Shown piece by piece: positions 29,854 to 38,180 of a DNA stretch of 64,000 nt (position 1 is the first letter of the stretch; each line of letters opens with the position of its first letter). Location of the stretch: positions 62,001-126,000 of the forward strand of contig JALCLH010000011.1 in the NCBI GenBank assembly GCA_022647765.1. Direction: 5' to 3'. The position numbers and the translations under genes are program-made. The DNA comes from Acidipropionibacterium sp. GTDB taxonomy: Bacteria > Actinomycetota > Actinomycetes > Propionibacteriales > Propionibacteriaceae. The notes under the pieces were generated by a model. It saw only the letters and a list, made by a program, of their open reading frames with translations. It did no database searches and was not told the DNA's origin.

Positions 29854-30228
29854 TTAGGCGGGTGGTGCGCCTGTCGGGTTGATGGTGAAGGCTTGGGAGG
29901 CGTTGACCTCGGGGGTGAGGAGGTCGATGAGCTGGTCGGTGAGGATCAGGCCGGGGGCACTGTCGGTGTAGCGGCGTACCGAGGTGGCGTCGTCGATCGA
30001 GACCTGCACCGAGGTGGCGCCGTCGGCGGGGCGGGTCAGGCGGGTGGTGACCATCGCGGTGATGGCGTAGCCGAGGAGGTCGGGGTCGAGGCCGTCCAGG
30101 GTGCCGAAGTGCTTGGCGATGATGAGGGCGGATTGGGTGATCCATCGGGCCACCTGCTGGGCCTCGACCTGGGTGAGGTCTCGGCCCAGCTCGGTGGTGA
30201 TGTCATCCGGGGTGACGGGGTAGGTCAT
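29854..30228 (-). CDS. Phage head-tail adaptor-like protein
   Basis: A 124-residue mainly helical protein starting MTYPVTPDDITTELGRDLTQVEAQQVARWITQSALII. Size, the DDI..ELGR..T opening and its place directly downstream of the capsid gene match the Gp19/Gp15-type head-tail connector proteins of actinophages. It is the last gene in the operon. Function is inferred from position and resemblance. Confidence 0.6.
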   Translation of the reverse strand: MTYPVTPDDITTELGRDLTQVEAQQVARWITQSALIIAKHFGTLDGLDPDLLGYAITAMVTTRLTRPADGATSVQVSIDDATSVRRYTDSAPGLILTDQLIDLLTPEVNASQAFTINPTGAPPA

Positions 30229-30232
30229 TGGA

Positions 30233-31096
30233 TCAGGCGCTGAGGCTGATCTTCTGGATCGCGGCGGGGTGGGGGAACAGGGTGGTGATGCGCATGGTTG
30301 CGCGGACCATGACCTGATCGGAGGTGAACTTGACCGACTCGTCGCGGCGCACGTCGACGTCCTCGCGGATCACGCCGAGCACCAGGCCGTTGGCGGGGAT
30401 CGCCCACACGGTCCCGGTCGTTACTGCGGCCGAGCTGTAGAGCGGGACTCCGGCGATCACTCGGCGGGTCGGCTGGGTGGGGTCGGCGCCGAGGAGGGGA
30501 AGGTTGGAGTCCTTGGCGGACTTGAGCTTGGCGAGAGCCAGGGCGTCGGCGGGGTTGGCGACGAACGCGGCCAGGGTGGCTCCGACTCCCTCGGCGGCGT
30601 AGACCGCTGAGACGAACGGGTCGGAGTCGGCCCACACGGCCCCGGCGTCGATGGCGCCCACGCCGGTGATGTCGCCTAGGCCACGGGGCTGGTCGGTGTT
30701 CTGGCCTCGGGCCCCGAAGAACGCGGCGTCGATCTTGCGGGAGATGTCGCGGGCCAGACCGTTGCCGACCTGCTGGGCGGCGTCGGGATCGGAGTCGTTG
30801 GCGAGTTCGCGACTGACGGTGACCAGGCCGGCGAGCTTGTAGAAGCCGTCGGTCTCCTCAGCCAGAGCGCCTTCGGATGCGGGGATCTCTCCGCCTTCGG
30901 GGACCCATGCGGCTGTGGGGTCGGAGTTCCAGACGGGGACCCGGTAGTCGTGGACGCGCTGGGCGGTGGAGGCCAGGCCGCCACACCCAGACAGGATCGT
31001 GAAGGCGACGGAGTCGGCGGTGACGGGCTTGATGATGAGGTCCCCAGTCTCGTCAGGGAACCAGGTTGCGGGCTGTCCGCTGGTGATCATTGCCAT
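30233..31096 (-). CDS. HK97-fold major capsid protein
   Basis: A 287-residue capsid protein. Typical parts: AAWVPEGGEIPASEG (E-loop/N-arm region), LAGLVTVSRELANDS, GLARDISRKIDAAFF, then the P-domain and C-terminal KFTSDQVMVRATMRITTLFPHPAAIQKI. It would form the shell of the particle. No protease is seen next to it. Having a capsid gene without portal or terminase is the main reason to view the element as a capsid-encoding satellite. Confidence 0.85.
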   Translation of the reverse strand: MAMITSGQPATWFPDETGDLIIKPVTADSVAFTILSGCGGLASTAQRVHDYRVPVWNSDPTAAWVPEGGEIPASEGALAEETDGFYKLAGLVTVSRELANDSDPDAAQQVGNGLARDISRKIDAAFFGARGQNTDQPRGLGDITGVGAIDAGAVWADSDPFVSAVYAAEGVGATLAAFVANPADALALAKLKSAKDSNLPLLGADPTQPTRRVIAGVPLYSSAAVTTGTVWAIPANGLVLGVIREDVDVRRDESVKFTSDQVMVRATMRITTLFPHPAAIQKISLSA

Positions 31097-31378
31097 GAGA
31101 TCTTCTCAATTCTGGCGACACAGAAATGGAGTCGCCAAGTAGGAATGTGTTTCCTGCTCGGCGGCTCCGTAACGGCCTGCCAGGGCTCCCCGGCACACGG
31201 GGTGACGTGCCGGCCGGTGGTGCTCCGTGACGGTCTCCGTGGCCGGCGGGTGGGGTCCGGGATCAGGGCTAGCCTCCTGTCCCGGACCTCCCCGGTTGCC
31301 GTCTCGGCATTGTCCGAAACGCGAGTGCGGGACGGCCTCAACAGCTAGTTGAATTGTATCAGATCGGACTGATAATCC
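31097..31378. other. Gap between capsid and scaffold-like genes
   Basis: 282 bp without a convincing gene. It holds GC-rich inverted segments (GCCGGCCGG around 31210 with CCGGCGGG around 31245) and an AT-rich stretch right before the scaffold-like stop. It could hold a promoter or attenuator for the capsid gene, but nothing specific can be shown. Confidence 0.35.
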
Positions 31379-32074
31379 TCAGTCATCAGAGCGCATGATG
31401 TCGGCCCAGCCGTCGATGGAGCCGGAGCTCGGAAAGTACTTGGCGTGATGGAACGTGTCCGACGTGATCATGTAGCCGTCCTTCCCGTACATCACATATC
31501 GGGTCTTTCCGTCGCCGACGAAGTAGTCCTCGGTCCGGTATCCGTCGCCCGCACCGCCGGACTTCGGGAGGATGGACCATCCGCAGATCTTCCCCGTGGT
31601 GGTGTCGACCAGGGGGACCCGATTCGTGATGACCCAGTAGTCGTTGTTCGGGATGGGCAGTCCGTACTTCGCTTTGAGCCGGTCGCACTCGACGCCGACG
31701 GCCTCGGTGTCCGGGGTGCCGTCCTCGCGGACCAGGCCGGTGATGTCGTCTCCGTGGAGCCTCCAGAACAGCTCTGGGTTGAACTCGGGGGTCAGCTGGA
31801 ACTCGATGACCTCGCGGAGTCGGGCGTCCCGGTCGGCTGTCATCTGGGCGAGTTGCTCGGTGAGCTGGGTGACCTGGGCTTCGGCGTCCTGGGCCCGCTG
31901 GCGCAGCGCCCGCTTGCCGTCGCGATGGTCCTCCTGGGCGTCCTCGATCTCGGCGTCCTGCTCCTCGACCTGGGGATCGGTGGGCTCGGTGGGAGTGTCG
32001 GGGGTCTCCTCGGTCAGGGCCTCCTCGGCCTGGGTGTCGGTGGTGGTTACGGTGATCTGCGGATCCTCGGGCAT
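31379..32074 (-). CDS. Putative scaffold-like protein upstream of the capsid gene
   Basis: A 231-residue protein. The first 50 residues are very acidic and Thr/Pro-rich, followed by a predicted coiled coil (RALRQRAQDAEAQVTQLTEQLAQMTADRDARLREV, about 55-90), then a globular part with YWVITNRVPLVDTTTGKICGWSILPKSGG. An acidic coiled-coil protein just before a major capsid gene is the usual place of a scaffold; the C-terminal part is not typical for one. No family recognised. Confidence 0.5.
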   Translation of the reverse strand: MPEDPQITVTTTDTQAEEALTEETPDTPTEPTDPQVEEQDAEIEDAQEDHRDGKRALRQRAQDAEAQVTQLTEQLAQMTADRDARLREVIEFQLTPEFNPELFWRLHGDDITGLVREDGTPDTEAVGVECDRLKAKYGLPIPNNDYWVITNRVPLVDTTTGKICGWSILPKSGGAGDGYRTEDYFVGDGKTRYVMYGKDGYMITSDTFHHAKYFPSSGSIDGWADIMRSDD

Positions 32075-32077
32075 GTT

Positions 32078-32191
32078 TCATTCCTCTGTTTGGTGGGTGG
32101 ATTTCTTCACGTGGGACCGGGATGGTTTCACGCGGTTCTTGTGGGACGGTTTCCGTCTGGTGCGTCCTCGGTGGTGCCGGTGTCGGCTCAT
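32078..32191 (-). CDS. Very basic 37-residue protein
   Basis: MSRHRHHRGRTRRKPSHKNRVKPSRSHVKKSTHQTEE, over one-third Arg/Lys/His. Its ATG overlaps the stop of the zinc-ribbon gene (ATGA) and it ends 4 bp before the scaffold-like ATG. Position and tight overlap support translation; a nucleic-acid-binding role is a guess. Confidence 0.45.
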   Translation of the reverse strand: MSRHRHHRGRTRRKPSHKNRVKPSRSHVKKSTHQTEE

Positions 32192-32355
32192 GATTGTTTC
32201 CTCGGATCTGGTGGTGGTGTTTTCCGTAGAATGTATTCGATGGTTCCGTGGCCGGGTTCGGTGATGGTGACGCGGATTTCCCCGCCGCATTCAGGGCACA
32301 TATCTACACGGGGCGCGACTGTCCGGCCGCAGGTGTTGCAGCGACGACGGCTCAT
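32188..32355 (-). CDS. Small zinc-ribbon protein
   Basis: 55 residues with two CxxC knuckles (CNTCGRTVAPRVDMCPECGG), a zinc ribbon. I chose the ATG at 32355, which overlaps the preceding stop (ATGA). The track ORF is longer but its extra N-terminus is antisense-like. Its role in the element is unknown. Confidence 0.65.
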   Translation of the reverse strand: MSRRRCNTCGRTVAPRVDMCPECGGEIRVTITEPGHGTIEYILRKTPPPDPRKQS

Positions 32356-32585
32356 GATGCGGCCTCCTCGGGTGGGAAGCCGGGGCGGATGGCCACCAGG
32401 TCCGCAGCGATCTCGTAGGGCGCTTGAGCGTATTTCGCGCCGGGGACCATGAACTCTGGGGCGATACTCCCCTCCGAGTCGGTGCACCAACCGGCCAGCA
32501 GGGCGGGGGCGGTGTGGCCGTCGGCTCCCCGGAACACGCCGTGCATCGGGTAGGCGGCCGGGGTGAAGGCGAATGGGTTGGTCAT
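32352..32585 (-). CDS. Hypothetical 77-residue element protein
   Basis: MTNPFAFTPAAYPMHGVFRGADGHTAPALLAGW to PGFPPEEAAS. The ATG at 32585 follows the origin-like region, and the stop overlaps the next ATG. No known domain. It is part of a chain of at least three ATGA-coupled genes. Confidence 0.55.
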   Translation of the reverse strand: MTNPFAFTPAAYPMHGVFRGADGHTAPALLAGWCTDSEGSIAPEFMVPGAKYAQAPYEIAADLVAIRPGFPPEEAAS

Positions 32586-32641
32586 GAGGATGTCCTGTCT
32601 GTCGTGGTGTCGTCGGTCCGGGTGGTGGTCATGGGACGGAG

Positions 32642-32905
32642 CCCGGGAAGTTGTTCCCGCGTTCCCGTCTTGCCCCAGATTCAGGCCATATCCCCTTGTC
32701 AGATGCATGTTTCAATGACGGGAGTAGTGGTTTTCCGCGTTCCCGCGCTTTCCCGCGTTCCCGCGTTGTTCCCGCATTGCGGGAACGTGGCGTTCCCGCG
32801 TTCCAGCGTTCCCGCGTTGTTCCCGCGTTGTTCCCGCGCTCGTTTCCCCTAGTCATGCAGCGTTTCCACCCTCGAACGGGAACACGGGAACAACTTCCCG
32901 ACCTC
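32642..32905. other. Iteron-like repeat region, candidate replication origin of the element
   Basis: Between about 32735 and 32850 the heptamer TTCCCGC occurs eight times in direct orientation and once inverted. The region is flanked by a 25-bp inverted pair (CGGGAAGTTGTTCCCG at 32642 and its complement near 32877-32901). It lies at the 3' end of the replication helicase gene, where SaPI-type satellites have their origin (known). An AT-richer stretch lies at about 32690-32735. Confidence 0.6.
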
Positions 32906-34595
32906 CATCGGGTGACCCCTCTTCCGGTGGTCGGATGGTCCAGACGCTCGTATGGTCTCGTCCTCCCGGCTCGGTCTTGGTAATCTGCCAGCCGACCTTG
33001 CGCATGGACGGCGCGGCCTTCTTCAACCGGGCCGTCAAGCTCTTCGCGGTCGCCGGCCACTGCTTGCCGACGGTCAGGCTCATGTCATCCATGTAGTCGA
33101 GCAGCTCGGCTGACGTGCCCCTGAACTCGCCGTTGAGGCGCTTGCCCATCGCGGTGATGAACGGGTCGGCGGCGATCGTGTCGGCGGCCAGGTCGGCCAG
33201 CTGCGACAGGTACCGCTCCAGCGCCCTGCCCTTCGGCATCATCATGTCCAGGGCTGCCAGGATTACCGCGAAGTCCGCCATTCTCGGCTTCGACTCCAGC
33301 CGCACCCGGGGAAGCACGCTCATTATCTTCGACGTGATACTCAGCAGTGCGCCAAGAATCCTCGGTCGAGCGGCCTGCCAGGCCTCGGCCATCTCGGTAT
33401 CAGTCTTCCGCTTATCACCGGGAATTGTCTCCAGTTCGACCCTTAATAGTCGCTCGGCAAAGTCACCGCGCAGACCGCCGAGGTCAATCCCCGTCATCAG
33501 GATTGCCTTCTTGAGTTTGAACACCTCGGTCTCAGAGTCGGTGTACAGCTTGCGGCGCACGTCCGCGTCCCTGGTGACTGCCCGGCAGTACGTGTTGGAC
33601 CAGTCATCGGACAGGTGAGAAAGGTTGTCGAGAGCGACCACGCGGGAGGCGACTGCCGCCGTGATCCATGCGTCCTCACTGCTGGGGGGCTTGCGGACCT
33701 CCGCCGACGTCGGATCGACCAGCGACGCCAAGATCTTGCCCGCGCTGGTCTTCGCGGTGCCCTGTTCGCCGAACAGGCCAAGGATCGGGCACGGCCTGTT
33801 CACCAGCAGCCACGCCGATAACAGCCAGCCGAGCACTAACGGCTGATCTGGCTTGGAGATGTTCAGCAGCCGCCACAACTCAGTGATGCTCCCGGTCGGG
33901 TCGGGGTCGGGAAGCGGCAGGCCAACACCGGTCCGGTTGAACAGCACAGGCCCGTGATCGACCACCTTCCAGTCCTTGGCGTCGACGCGGATCACCCGCT
34001 CTGACTCGTCGCCCATATCGAGCCACAGGGCCCCGTCGACCTCGGCTACGCGAATATGCACGTCGACCGGGTCGGTGTGCATGGCCTTGGCCTCAATTAC
34101 CAGGAGGGCGTCGGCTAGCGCCTGGGCGCTGGCAACCCGGTGGTTGTCATCCCAGTAGCGGCCGGCCAGGTCCTTGCGCAGCGAGCCCGATCCGCGCAGC
34201 ATCCGGGCGACATGAGAGCCCATCGCGACACCGTAGGCATGGTCCTGGGCGGTCCGTCCGAACGTGTAGCTCTCCTCAGCCGTCTCGACCAGCTGGGAGG
34301 CGACCGACGGGCCCCGCTCCTTCTTCTCCTCGCCGGCCTCGGCGTCAGGTGGTTCCTGGGCCTCCCAGCCGGGTGCGGGAGCTTCCGGATCGGGGTTGGC
34401 CGGCAGGGTCTCGGGCTCAATTCCCTGGGCCTGCCGGTGCACCTGGGCGCACTCCTCGGTGCCCGGGGTGGTGAACACGTCGCCACCGCAGGCCACGCAG
34501 TTGCCCGCACCGTCGGAGAGGCCGGCCTTCGACAACTGTGTGCTGGTCTTCGCCTGCCGGACCAGCTCGGTCGGATCGATGCTCTCGGCGCTCAT
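32853..34595 (-). CDS. Element replication protein, AAA+ helicase-like
   Basis: A 580-residue protein. A zinc-finger-like Cys pair (CVACGGD) lies near residue 35, then a charged linker. The ATPase core has Walker A GLFGEQGTAKTSAGK (about 270-285), Walker B RVVALDNLSHL and an arginine-rich sensor region (GDFAERLLRVELE). It resembles the helicase part of phage/plasmid primase-helicases, without a clear primase domain. It would unwind the origin that lies at its own 3' end. ATG at 34595 overlaps the upstream stop. Confidence 0.75.
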   Translation of the reverse strand: MSAESIDPTELVRQAKTSTQLSKAGLSDGAGNCVACGGDVFTTPGTEECAQVHRQAQGIEPETLPANPDPEAPAPGWEAQEPPDAEAGEEKKERGPSVASQLVETAEESYTFGRTAQDHAYGVAMGSHVARMLRGSGSLRKDLAGRYWDDNHRVASAQALADALLVIEAKAMHTDPVDVHIRVAEVDGALWLDMGDESERVIRVDAKDWKVVDHGPVLFNRTGVGLPLPDPDPTGSITELWRLLNISKPDQPLVLGWLLSAWLLVNRPCPILGLFGEQGTAKTSAGKILASLVDPTSAEVRKPPSSEDAWITAAVASRVVALDNLSHLSDDWSNTYCRAVTRDADVRRKLYTDSETEVFKLKKAILMTGIDLGGLRGDFAERLLRVELETIPGDKRKTDTEMAEAWQAARPRILGALLSITSKIMSVLPRVRLESKPRMADFAVILAALDMMMPKGRALERYLSQLADLAADTIAADPFITAMGKRLNGEFRGTSAELLDYMDDMSLTVGKQWPATAKSLTARLKKAAPSMRKVGWQITKTEPGGRDHTSVWTIRPPEEGSPDGGREVVPVFPFEGGNAA

Positions 34596-34945
34596 GCGGC
34601 CCTCCTTCCTTCGGTGAGCAGTTGGTCGGTGAGGACCATGGAGAGGACGCCGGTCAACTCGGGGTCGCCGTACATGCGGACGGCCTCAGCCTTGTTGCGG
34701 CAGGCCTGGGCGGTCTCGGTGAGAGCCCGGTCGCGGGCGGCCATCGACTCCGGGGTTTCCTCGGAGCCGATGTACTCACCTGACTTGCGGCGGGCGTCCT
34801 CGAACTGCTGGGCGCGACGCTGCCAGTAGTGATGGTCGCCGTCCAAGAGGATGTCTTGCATGAGGCGGAGCGCGGACCAGTGGAGCTGGTCGGTGAAGGT
34901 GGTGAGCCGTCGCTCAGCGGACGGACTATAATGATGGGCAGTCAC
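34592..34945 (-). CDS. Hypothetical protein upstream of the replication gene
   Basis: About 117 residues from a GTG at 34945 (VTAHHYSPSAERRLTTFTDQLHWSALRLMQDILLDGDHHYWQRRAQQFEDARRKSGEY), mostly helical and charged. The GTG has AAGGGA 9-11 bases upstream. The stop overlaps the start of the replication gene, so both are coupled. No family recognised. Confidence 0.55.
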   Translation of the reverse strand: MTAHHYSPSAERRLTTFTDQLHWSALRLMQDILLDGDHHYWQRRAQQFEDARRKSGEYIGSEETPESMAARDRALTETAQACRNKAEAVRMYGDPELTGVLSMVLTDQLLTEGRRAA

Positions 34946-35016
34946 TCTGTTTGTTCCCTTCTGGGGATGGGCCCCGGTCGTTGGTCTGCGACCGGGGCCC
35001 GACTGTGTGGTGGGGG

Positions 35017-35241
35017 TCAGCGAGGACCCACCTCGTGCTGCTGGACGATCTGCCAGTACTGCTCCTCGGTGACGGCCAGGCGGACCCCAGCGGCCCGCGA
35101 GTCCCACTCGAAGACCGCCGAGCAGATGGCAGTGATATCGAAGTCGCCGGCGAACTCACCGAGGGTGGTGGCGACCCACTGCTCGGCGCCGGAGCGCGTC
35201 TCGAAGACCACGGGGTCTCCGAAGTTGATGACGGCTTTCAC
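35017..35241 (-). CDS. Hypothetical 74-residue element protein
   Basis: VKAVINFGDPVVFETRSGAEQWVATTLGEFAGDFDITAICSAVFEW to QQHEVGPR. The GTG start at 35241 overlaps the preceding stop (GTGA), which argues for this start over the longer track ORF. No domain recognised. Confidence 0.55.
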   Translation of the reverse strand: MKAVINFGDPVVFETRSGAEQWVATTLGEFAGDFDITAICSAVFEWDSRAAGVRLAVTEEQYWQIVQQHEVGPR

Positions 35242-35558
35242 GGCTGAGTCCTCGCGCATGCCTGGGCGGTGAGCAGGTGCAGTTCCGGGGTGAGGGTCCG
35301 GTAGGGCGTCCACACGGGATCGGCCCGCAGGATGGTCACGGTGCAGCCGTAGTAGCGCAGGAGCTTCGCCCGGTCAGTGGCTGCGGATCGGGACCGGTAG
35401 AGGCGGTCCGTCTTCGGCCAGTAGAACTTGGGGATCACGTCATCGGGTACGAACGTGTCGGGCACCCACTCGGGGTCGAGGACCGTCTCACCCCACTGAT
35501 TGACGGCGAGTGCTGCGGGCGGGAAGGTGACGGCCAGCCGATACAGGACGTTGCTCAT
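35238..35558 (-). CDS. Hypothetical 106-residue element protein
   Basis: MSNVLYRLAVTFPPAALAVNQWGETVLDPEWVPDTFVPDDVIPKFYWPKTDRLYRSR. Both ends overlap neighbouring genes by 4 bp. YWPKTDRLYRSRSAATDRAKLLRYYGC resembles small phage proteins of unknown role found near replication genes. Function unknown. Confidence 0.55.
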   Translation of the reverse strand: MSNVLYRLAVTFPPAALAVNQWGETVLDPEWVPDTFVPDDVIPKFYWPKTDRLYRSRSAATDRAKLLRYYGCTVTILRADPVWTPYRTLTPELHLLTAQACARTQP

Positions 35559-35755
35559 GCCCGGGCCTCCTCGCCGGTGAGCTGGGCATCACGCTGGTGG
35601 ATGGCTTCGGCCAGGTCGAACATGGTCTGTTCGGTGATCGTGTCGGTGCCGGGGTGGTGGCCGTGATCGAGGGCGTCGGTGAGGACGCCGGCCAGGCGCA
35701 GGACACGGGCGGTCGCGTCGTAGAGGATCGGGTCGGTGGAAGTAGAATCGGGCAT
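35555..35755 (-). CDS. Hypothetical 66-residue element protein
   Basis: MPDSTSTDPILYDATARVLRLAGVLTDALDHGHHPGTDTITEQTMFDLAEAIHQRDAQLTGEEARA, helical. The ATG at 35755 is preceded by AAGGAG-like sequence (AAGGAGCTGTC) in the right place. Stop and next start overlap. No family recognised. Confidence 0.5.
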   Translation of the reverse strand: MPDSTSTDPILYDATARVLRLAGVLTDALDHGHHPGTDTITEQTMFDLAEAIHQRDAQLTGEEARA

Positions 35756-35963
35756 GACAGCTCCTTGTGTTTGCAGGGTGGTTGTGGCCCCGGTGGCGTC
35801 CCGGTCTTGGCGGAAAGAGACGTTGCCGGGGTGGATCTTCGGGGTGGTGCCAGCGTGGGCACCATGGGGGCCGGCCAGTGCAGGCGGCCAGGAACACGAG
35901 CACCAGGGCGACCGCCACATAGAGCAGCAGGCCGCCGTTGGTGGCGGTGGGATAGGTACTCAT
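35589..35963 (-). CDS. Possible small membrane protein
   Basis: Starts MSTYPTATNGGLLLYVAVALVLVFLAACTGR, a single membrane segment, with its ATG overlapping the stop of the HTH gene (ATGA). After about residue 40 the frame looks like antisense and overlaps the next gene in another frame, so the true 3' end may be earlier, hidden by a frameshift. Confidence 0.35.
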   Translation of the reverse strand: MSTYPTATNGGLLLYVAVALVLVFLAACTGRPPWCPRWHHPEDPPRQRLFPPRPGRHRGHNHPANTRSCHARFYFHRPDPLRRDRPCPAPGRRPHRRPRSRPPPRHRHDHRTDHVRPGRSHPPA

Positions 35964-36160
35964 GCGACATCGTCGCCGTAGGCGGTGAACAGGTTGTCGA
36001 CGTCGTGGGGATCGAGCCGGATGACCCGGCTGTTGCGGAACATGCGCAGGGACCCGTCCGCTATCCGCTTGCGGATCCAGTCCTGTGACACGTTCCAGCG
36101 CTCGGCTGCCTCTGCGATGGTTTCCTTGGTGGGAACGGCCACGCTCTTCGTTTTCGGCAT
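35960..36160 (-). CDS. Small HTH protein, excisionase/AlpA type
   Basis: A 66-residue protein whose core is a MerR/AlpA-type helix-turn-helix: KETIAEAAERWNVSQDWIRKRIADGSLRMFRNSRVIRLDPHDVDNLF. Such proteins act as excisionases or as activators of excision genes in integrated elements. It is the first gene of the leftward operon and diverges from the regulator at 36292. Confidence 0.75.
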   Translation of the reverse strand: MPKTKSVAVPTKETIAEAAERWNVSQDWIRKRIADGSLRMFRNSRVIRLDPHDVDNLFTAYGDDVA

Positions 36161-36291
36161 CTCATGCCCTCCTTAGCATCGATTGCATTGGGCTATAGCT
36201 CAACCCAACTGAAGCCGATGCTAGCACAACTGAGCATGCTCTATAGACCAGCTCAATTGAGGATGCCTCCAGGACGGTCCAAGATCGATGC
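36161..36291. promoter_or_regulatory. Divergent control region with operator-like repeats
   Basis: An AT-rich 131-bp gap. It holds a dyad TTGGGCTATAGCTCAA and a series of CAACTGA/CAATTGAG motifs followed by ATGC (near 36203, 36227 and 36252). The repeats suit binding by the divergent regulator or the HTH protein, and this is the likely lysis-lysogeny-type switch of the element. Confidence 0.6.
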
Positions 36292-36948
36292 ATGACTGAG
36301 GAGAGGCCATGCAAGCCGGAGCCACTGGATGGGGTCGGGTGGATTCGGTTCCCCGAGCTGCCAGGAGTCGAACCTGTGCAAGTCACAGCACATCTGCGAG
36401 GCCCTGCCCGCTTCCGGGCACAGGTCGTGTATCAAGACATGTACCTGGTGACGATGGATCTAGTCGCCGCGAACGGGGCCTACGAGTTGCACCATCTGAG
36501 TTTCCAGTCACATCCAGGTGGTTCACCTCTGACCGCGACATCGGTCAACACATTCCCAGTCGCAACGCTCCAGAGAGACCTGAGTTGGATGTATCTCAGC
36601 GACGAGGCCAAGTGGGGAAGTATGAACTGGAGCGATGTCGATCTGGCTATCAAGGGCAAGCTCACTCCGGGCAAGCGGCCGCGCCCGACCGAGGACATGC
36701 TTGAGCTCGTTGCGGTCCACTACGAGTACTGCCAGATAACCGGGATGCCCGCGGTGAAAAGACTCCAGGCACTCCTCGGTATCCCCCAGAGCACAGCTGC
36801 ACACTGGATCCGTCTAGCGAAGAACAGCGGCCTCCTCGCGGAGGATGCCCAGAACCGGGGGGATTCCCGCATGACAATGGAGTTCAGGGCCCCCGACGAT
36901 CCTGAGCGCGTATTTGAGCAATGGGGGCTTGACGATCCGACCGCCTAG
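36292..36948 (+). CDS. Putative element regulator with C-terminal HTH
   Basis: A 218-residue protein. The N-terminal 130 residues are beta-rich and unlike families I know; residues 150-190 look like a helix-turn-helix (AVKRLQALLGIPQSTAAHWIRLAKNSGLL). It is the only rightward gene in the element. Its place opposite the HTH/replication operon is that of a repressor or satellite master regulator; that role is inference. Its stop overlaps the convergent integrase stop. Confidence 0.5.
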   Translation: MTEERPCKPEPLDGVGWIRFPELPGVEPVQVTAHLRGPARFRAQVVYQDMYLVTMDLVAANGAYELHHLSFQSHPGGSPLTATSVNTFPVATLQRDLSWMYLSDEAKWGSMNWSDVDLAIKGKLTPGKRPRPTEDMLELVAVHYEYCQITGMPAVKRLQALLGIPQSTAAHWIRLAKNSGLLAEDAQNRGDSRMTMEFRAPDDPERVFEQWGLDDPTA

Positions 36949-38093
36949 CCCTCCTGGGCAGCTTGCAGCGTCTCGTTGAACCGGTCCGCACGGGCCCTGT
37001 CCCGGTCGGCTGTCGGCTTCTGGTAGTGCAGGGCCATCGTTGCCGTGGTGTGGCCCAGCAGGCGTTGCAGCTCCGCTATCGTCGCCCCATCCTCGGCGGC
37101 CAGCGTCGCCACGGTCCGCCGAAGATCATGCAACTGGAGGTCCGGTTTCCCGATGGCAGCGGCAGCGTGCTTGTGGGGCCGGCGCAACGTCGAGTCGTTC
37201 ATGGGGGAGCGCCCATCACGGGCAGGGAAGACCAGCGCAGTCCCGGGCTGGGCGGGATGGCCCTCCAGCCACTCCTTGAGGATGGGAACGGCGATGTCGG
37301 GGATCGACACGTCACGGACCCCCGCGCCAGTCTTCGGGTCGCCGTACGTCCACACCGTCGGAGTGCCGGGCCCTCCAGGCTGCGAGCGGGTCACATTCTT
37401 TCGCACGTGCACCTCGCGGGCCTTCAGGTCGATGTCGCAGTGGCGCAGGGCGCGCACCTCCCCGGATCTCAGACCGCACATGCCTGAGATGAACAGCAGG
37501 GGCCTGTAATGGGCCGGGACGGCCTCCAGGTAGGCCAGCAGCTCGGCAGGGGACAGCGCCACACCCTCGCGGGCCGCCCTCGGCTTCCCAGCGCCCCGCA
37601 GGCGGCACGGGTTCCGGTCGATGAGTTCCTCGTCCACCGCGTCACGCAGAATCGACTTGAGCAGGTCGTAGGCCTTCCCGTTGCGGGTCCTCGGCCCCGG
37701 GTCCAGCGACGCGTGCCACTCGGAGATGTCGGCCCGGGTGATCTGGTCCAGGCGTATGTCCCCGAGTGCCGGCAGGATCACCGCCAGCAACTTGCGATAG
37801 TCCCCGAGTGTGGATGGCCGCAACGGCTTCTGGGTGCGCGTGGAACGGGCGGTCAGGACCCTCTCCGTGTACACGCGCAGAGTCGGCGTCTTCGTCTTCG
37901 CGGTGCGTTTCTCGGGTGCCGTCCACACGTCGTTGGAGATGAGCGACTCTTCCTTGTTCAGCCAGGCCTCGGCCGCGCTCTTCGTCAGGAAGGTGTGCGG
38001 TGCCTTGTGCTCGGCCTCGTCGGGGCCGATGTAGCGGGCCTGCCACTTGCCCGATGGAAGCTTGCGGATGCTGCCGAAACGTCGCTTGGGCAT
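36945..38093 (-). CDS. int: Tyrosine site-specific integrase
   Basis: A 382-residue phage-type tyrosine recombinase. An AP2-like N-terminus (GSIRKLPSGKWQARYIGPDEAEHKAPHTFLTKSAAEAWL) is followed by a SAM-like core-binding domain and a catalytic domain with Arg in GLRSGEVRALR, His-x-x-Arg in LHDLRRT, His in LLGHT and the nucleophile Tyr in ALHYQKP. It integrates the element into tRNA-Leu, about 140 bp away. I chose the ATG at 38093; one arm-site copy lies 10 bp upstream and could allow self-control. Confidence 0.93.
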   Translation of the reverse strand: MPKRRFGSIRKLPSGKWQARYIGPDEAEHKAPHTFLTKSAAEAWLNKEESLISNDVWTAPEKRTAKTKTPTLRVYTERVLTARSTRTQKPLRPSTLGDYRKLLAVILPALGDIRLDQITRADISEWHASLDPGPRTRNGKAYDLLKSILRDAVDEELIDRNPCRLRGAGKPRAAREGVALSPAELLAYLEAVPAHYRPLLFISGMCGLRSGEVRALRHCDIDLKAREVHVRKNVTRSQPGGPGTPTVWTYGDPKTGAGVRDVSIPDIAVPILKEWLEGHPAQPGTALVFPARDGRSPMNDSTLRRPHKHAAAAIGKPDLQLHDLRRTVATLAAEDGATIAELQRLLGHTTATMALHYQKPTADRDRARADRFNETLQAAQEG

Positions 38094-38102
38094 GGTGTCT
38101 CC

Positions 38103-38132
38103 CGTGCCAGATACATGCCGGATGGGACCCCA
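38103..38132. repeat. Putative integrase arm site, right copy
   Basis: A 30-bp sequence matching 29066-29095 at 28 positions. It lies 10 bp upstream of the integrase start. Confidence 0.6.
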
Positions 38133-38180
38133 TCTGAGCGGTATCCAGCCTAGCCAGGCATACCGACAGAACATGAGGAA

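Noticed and set aside
32629-33060. ORFs through the TTCCCGC repeat region
   Set aside because: Low-complexity repeat translations (RERGNNAGTTRERW...) in all frames; better explained as an origin-type DNA repeat.
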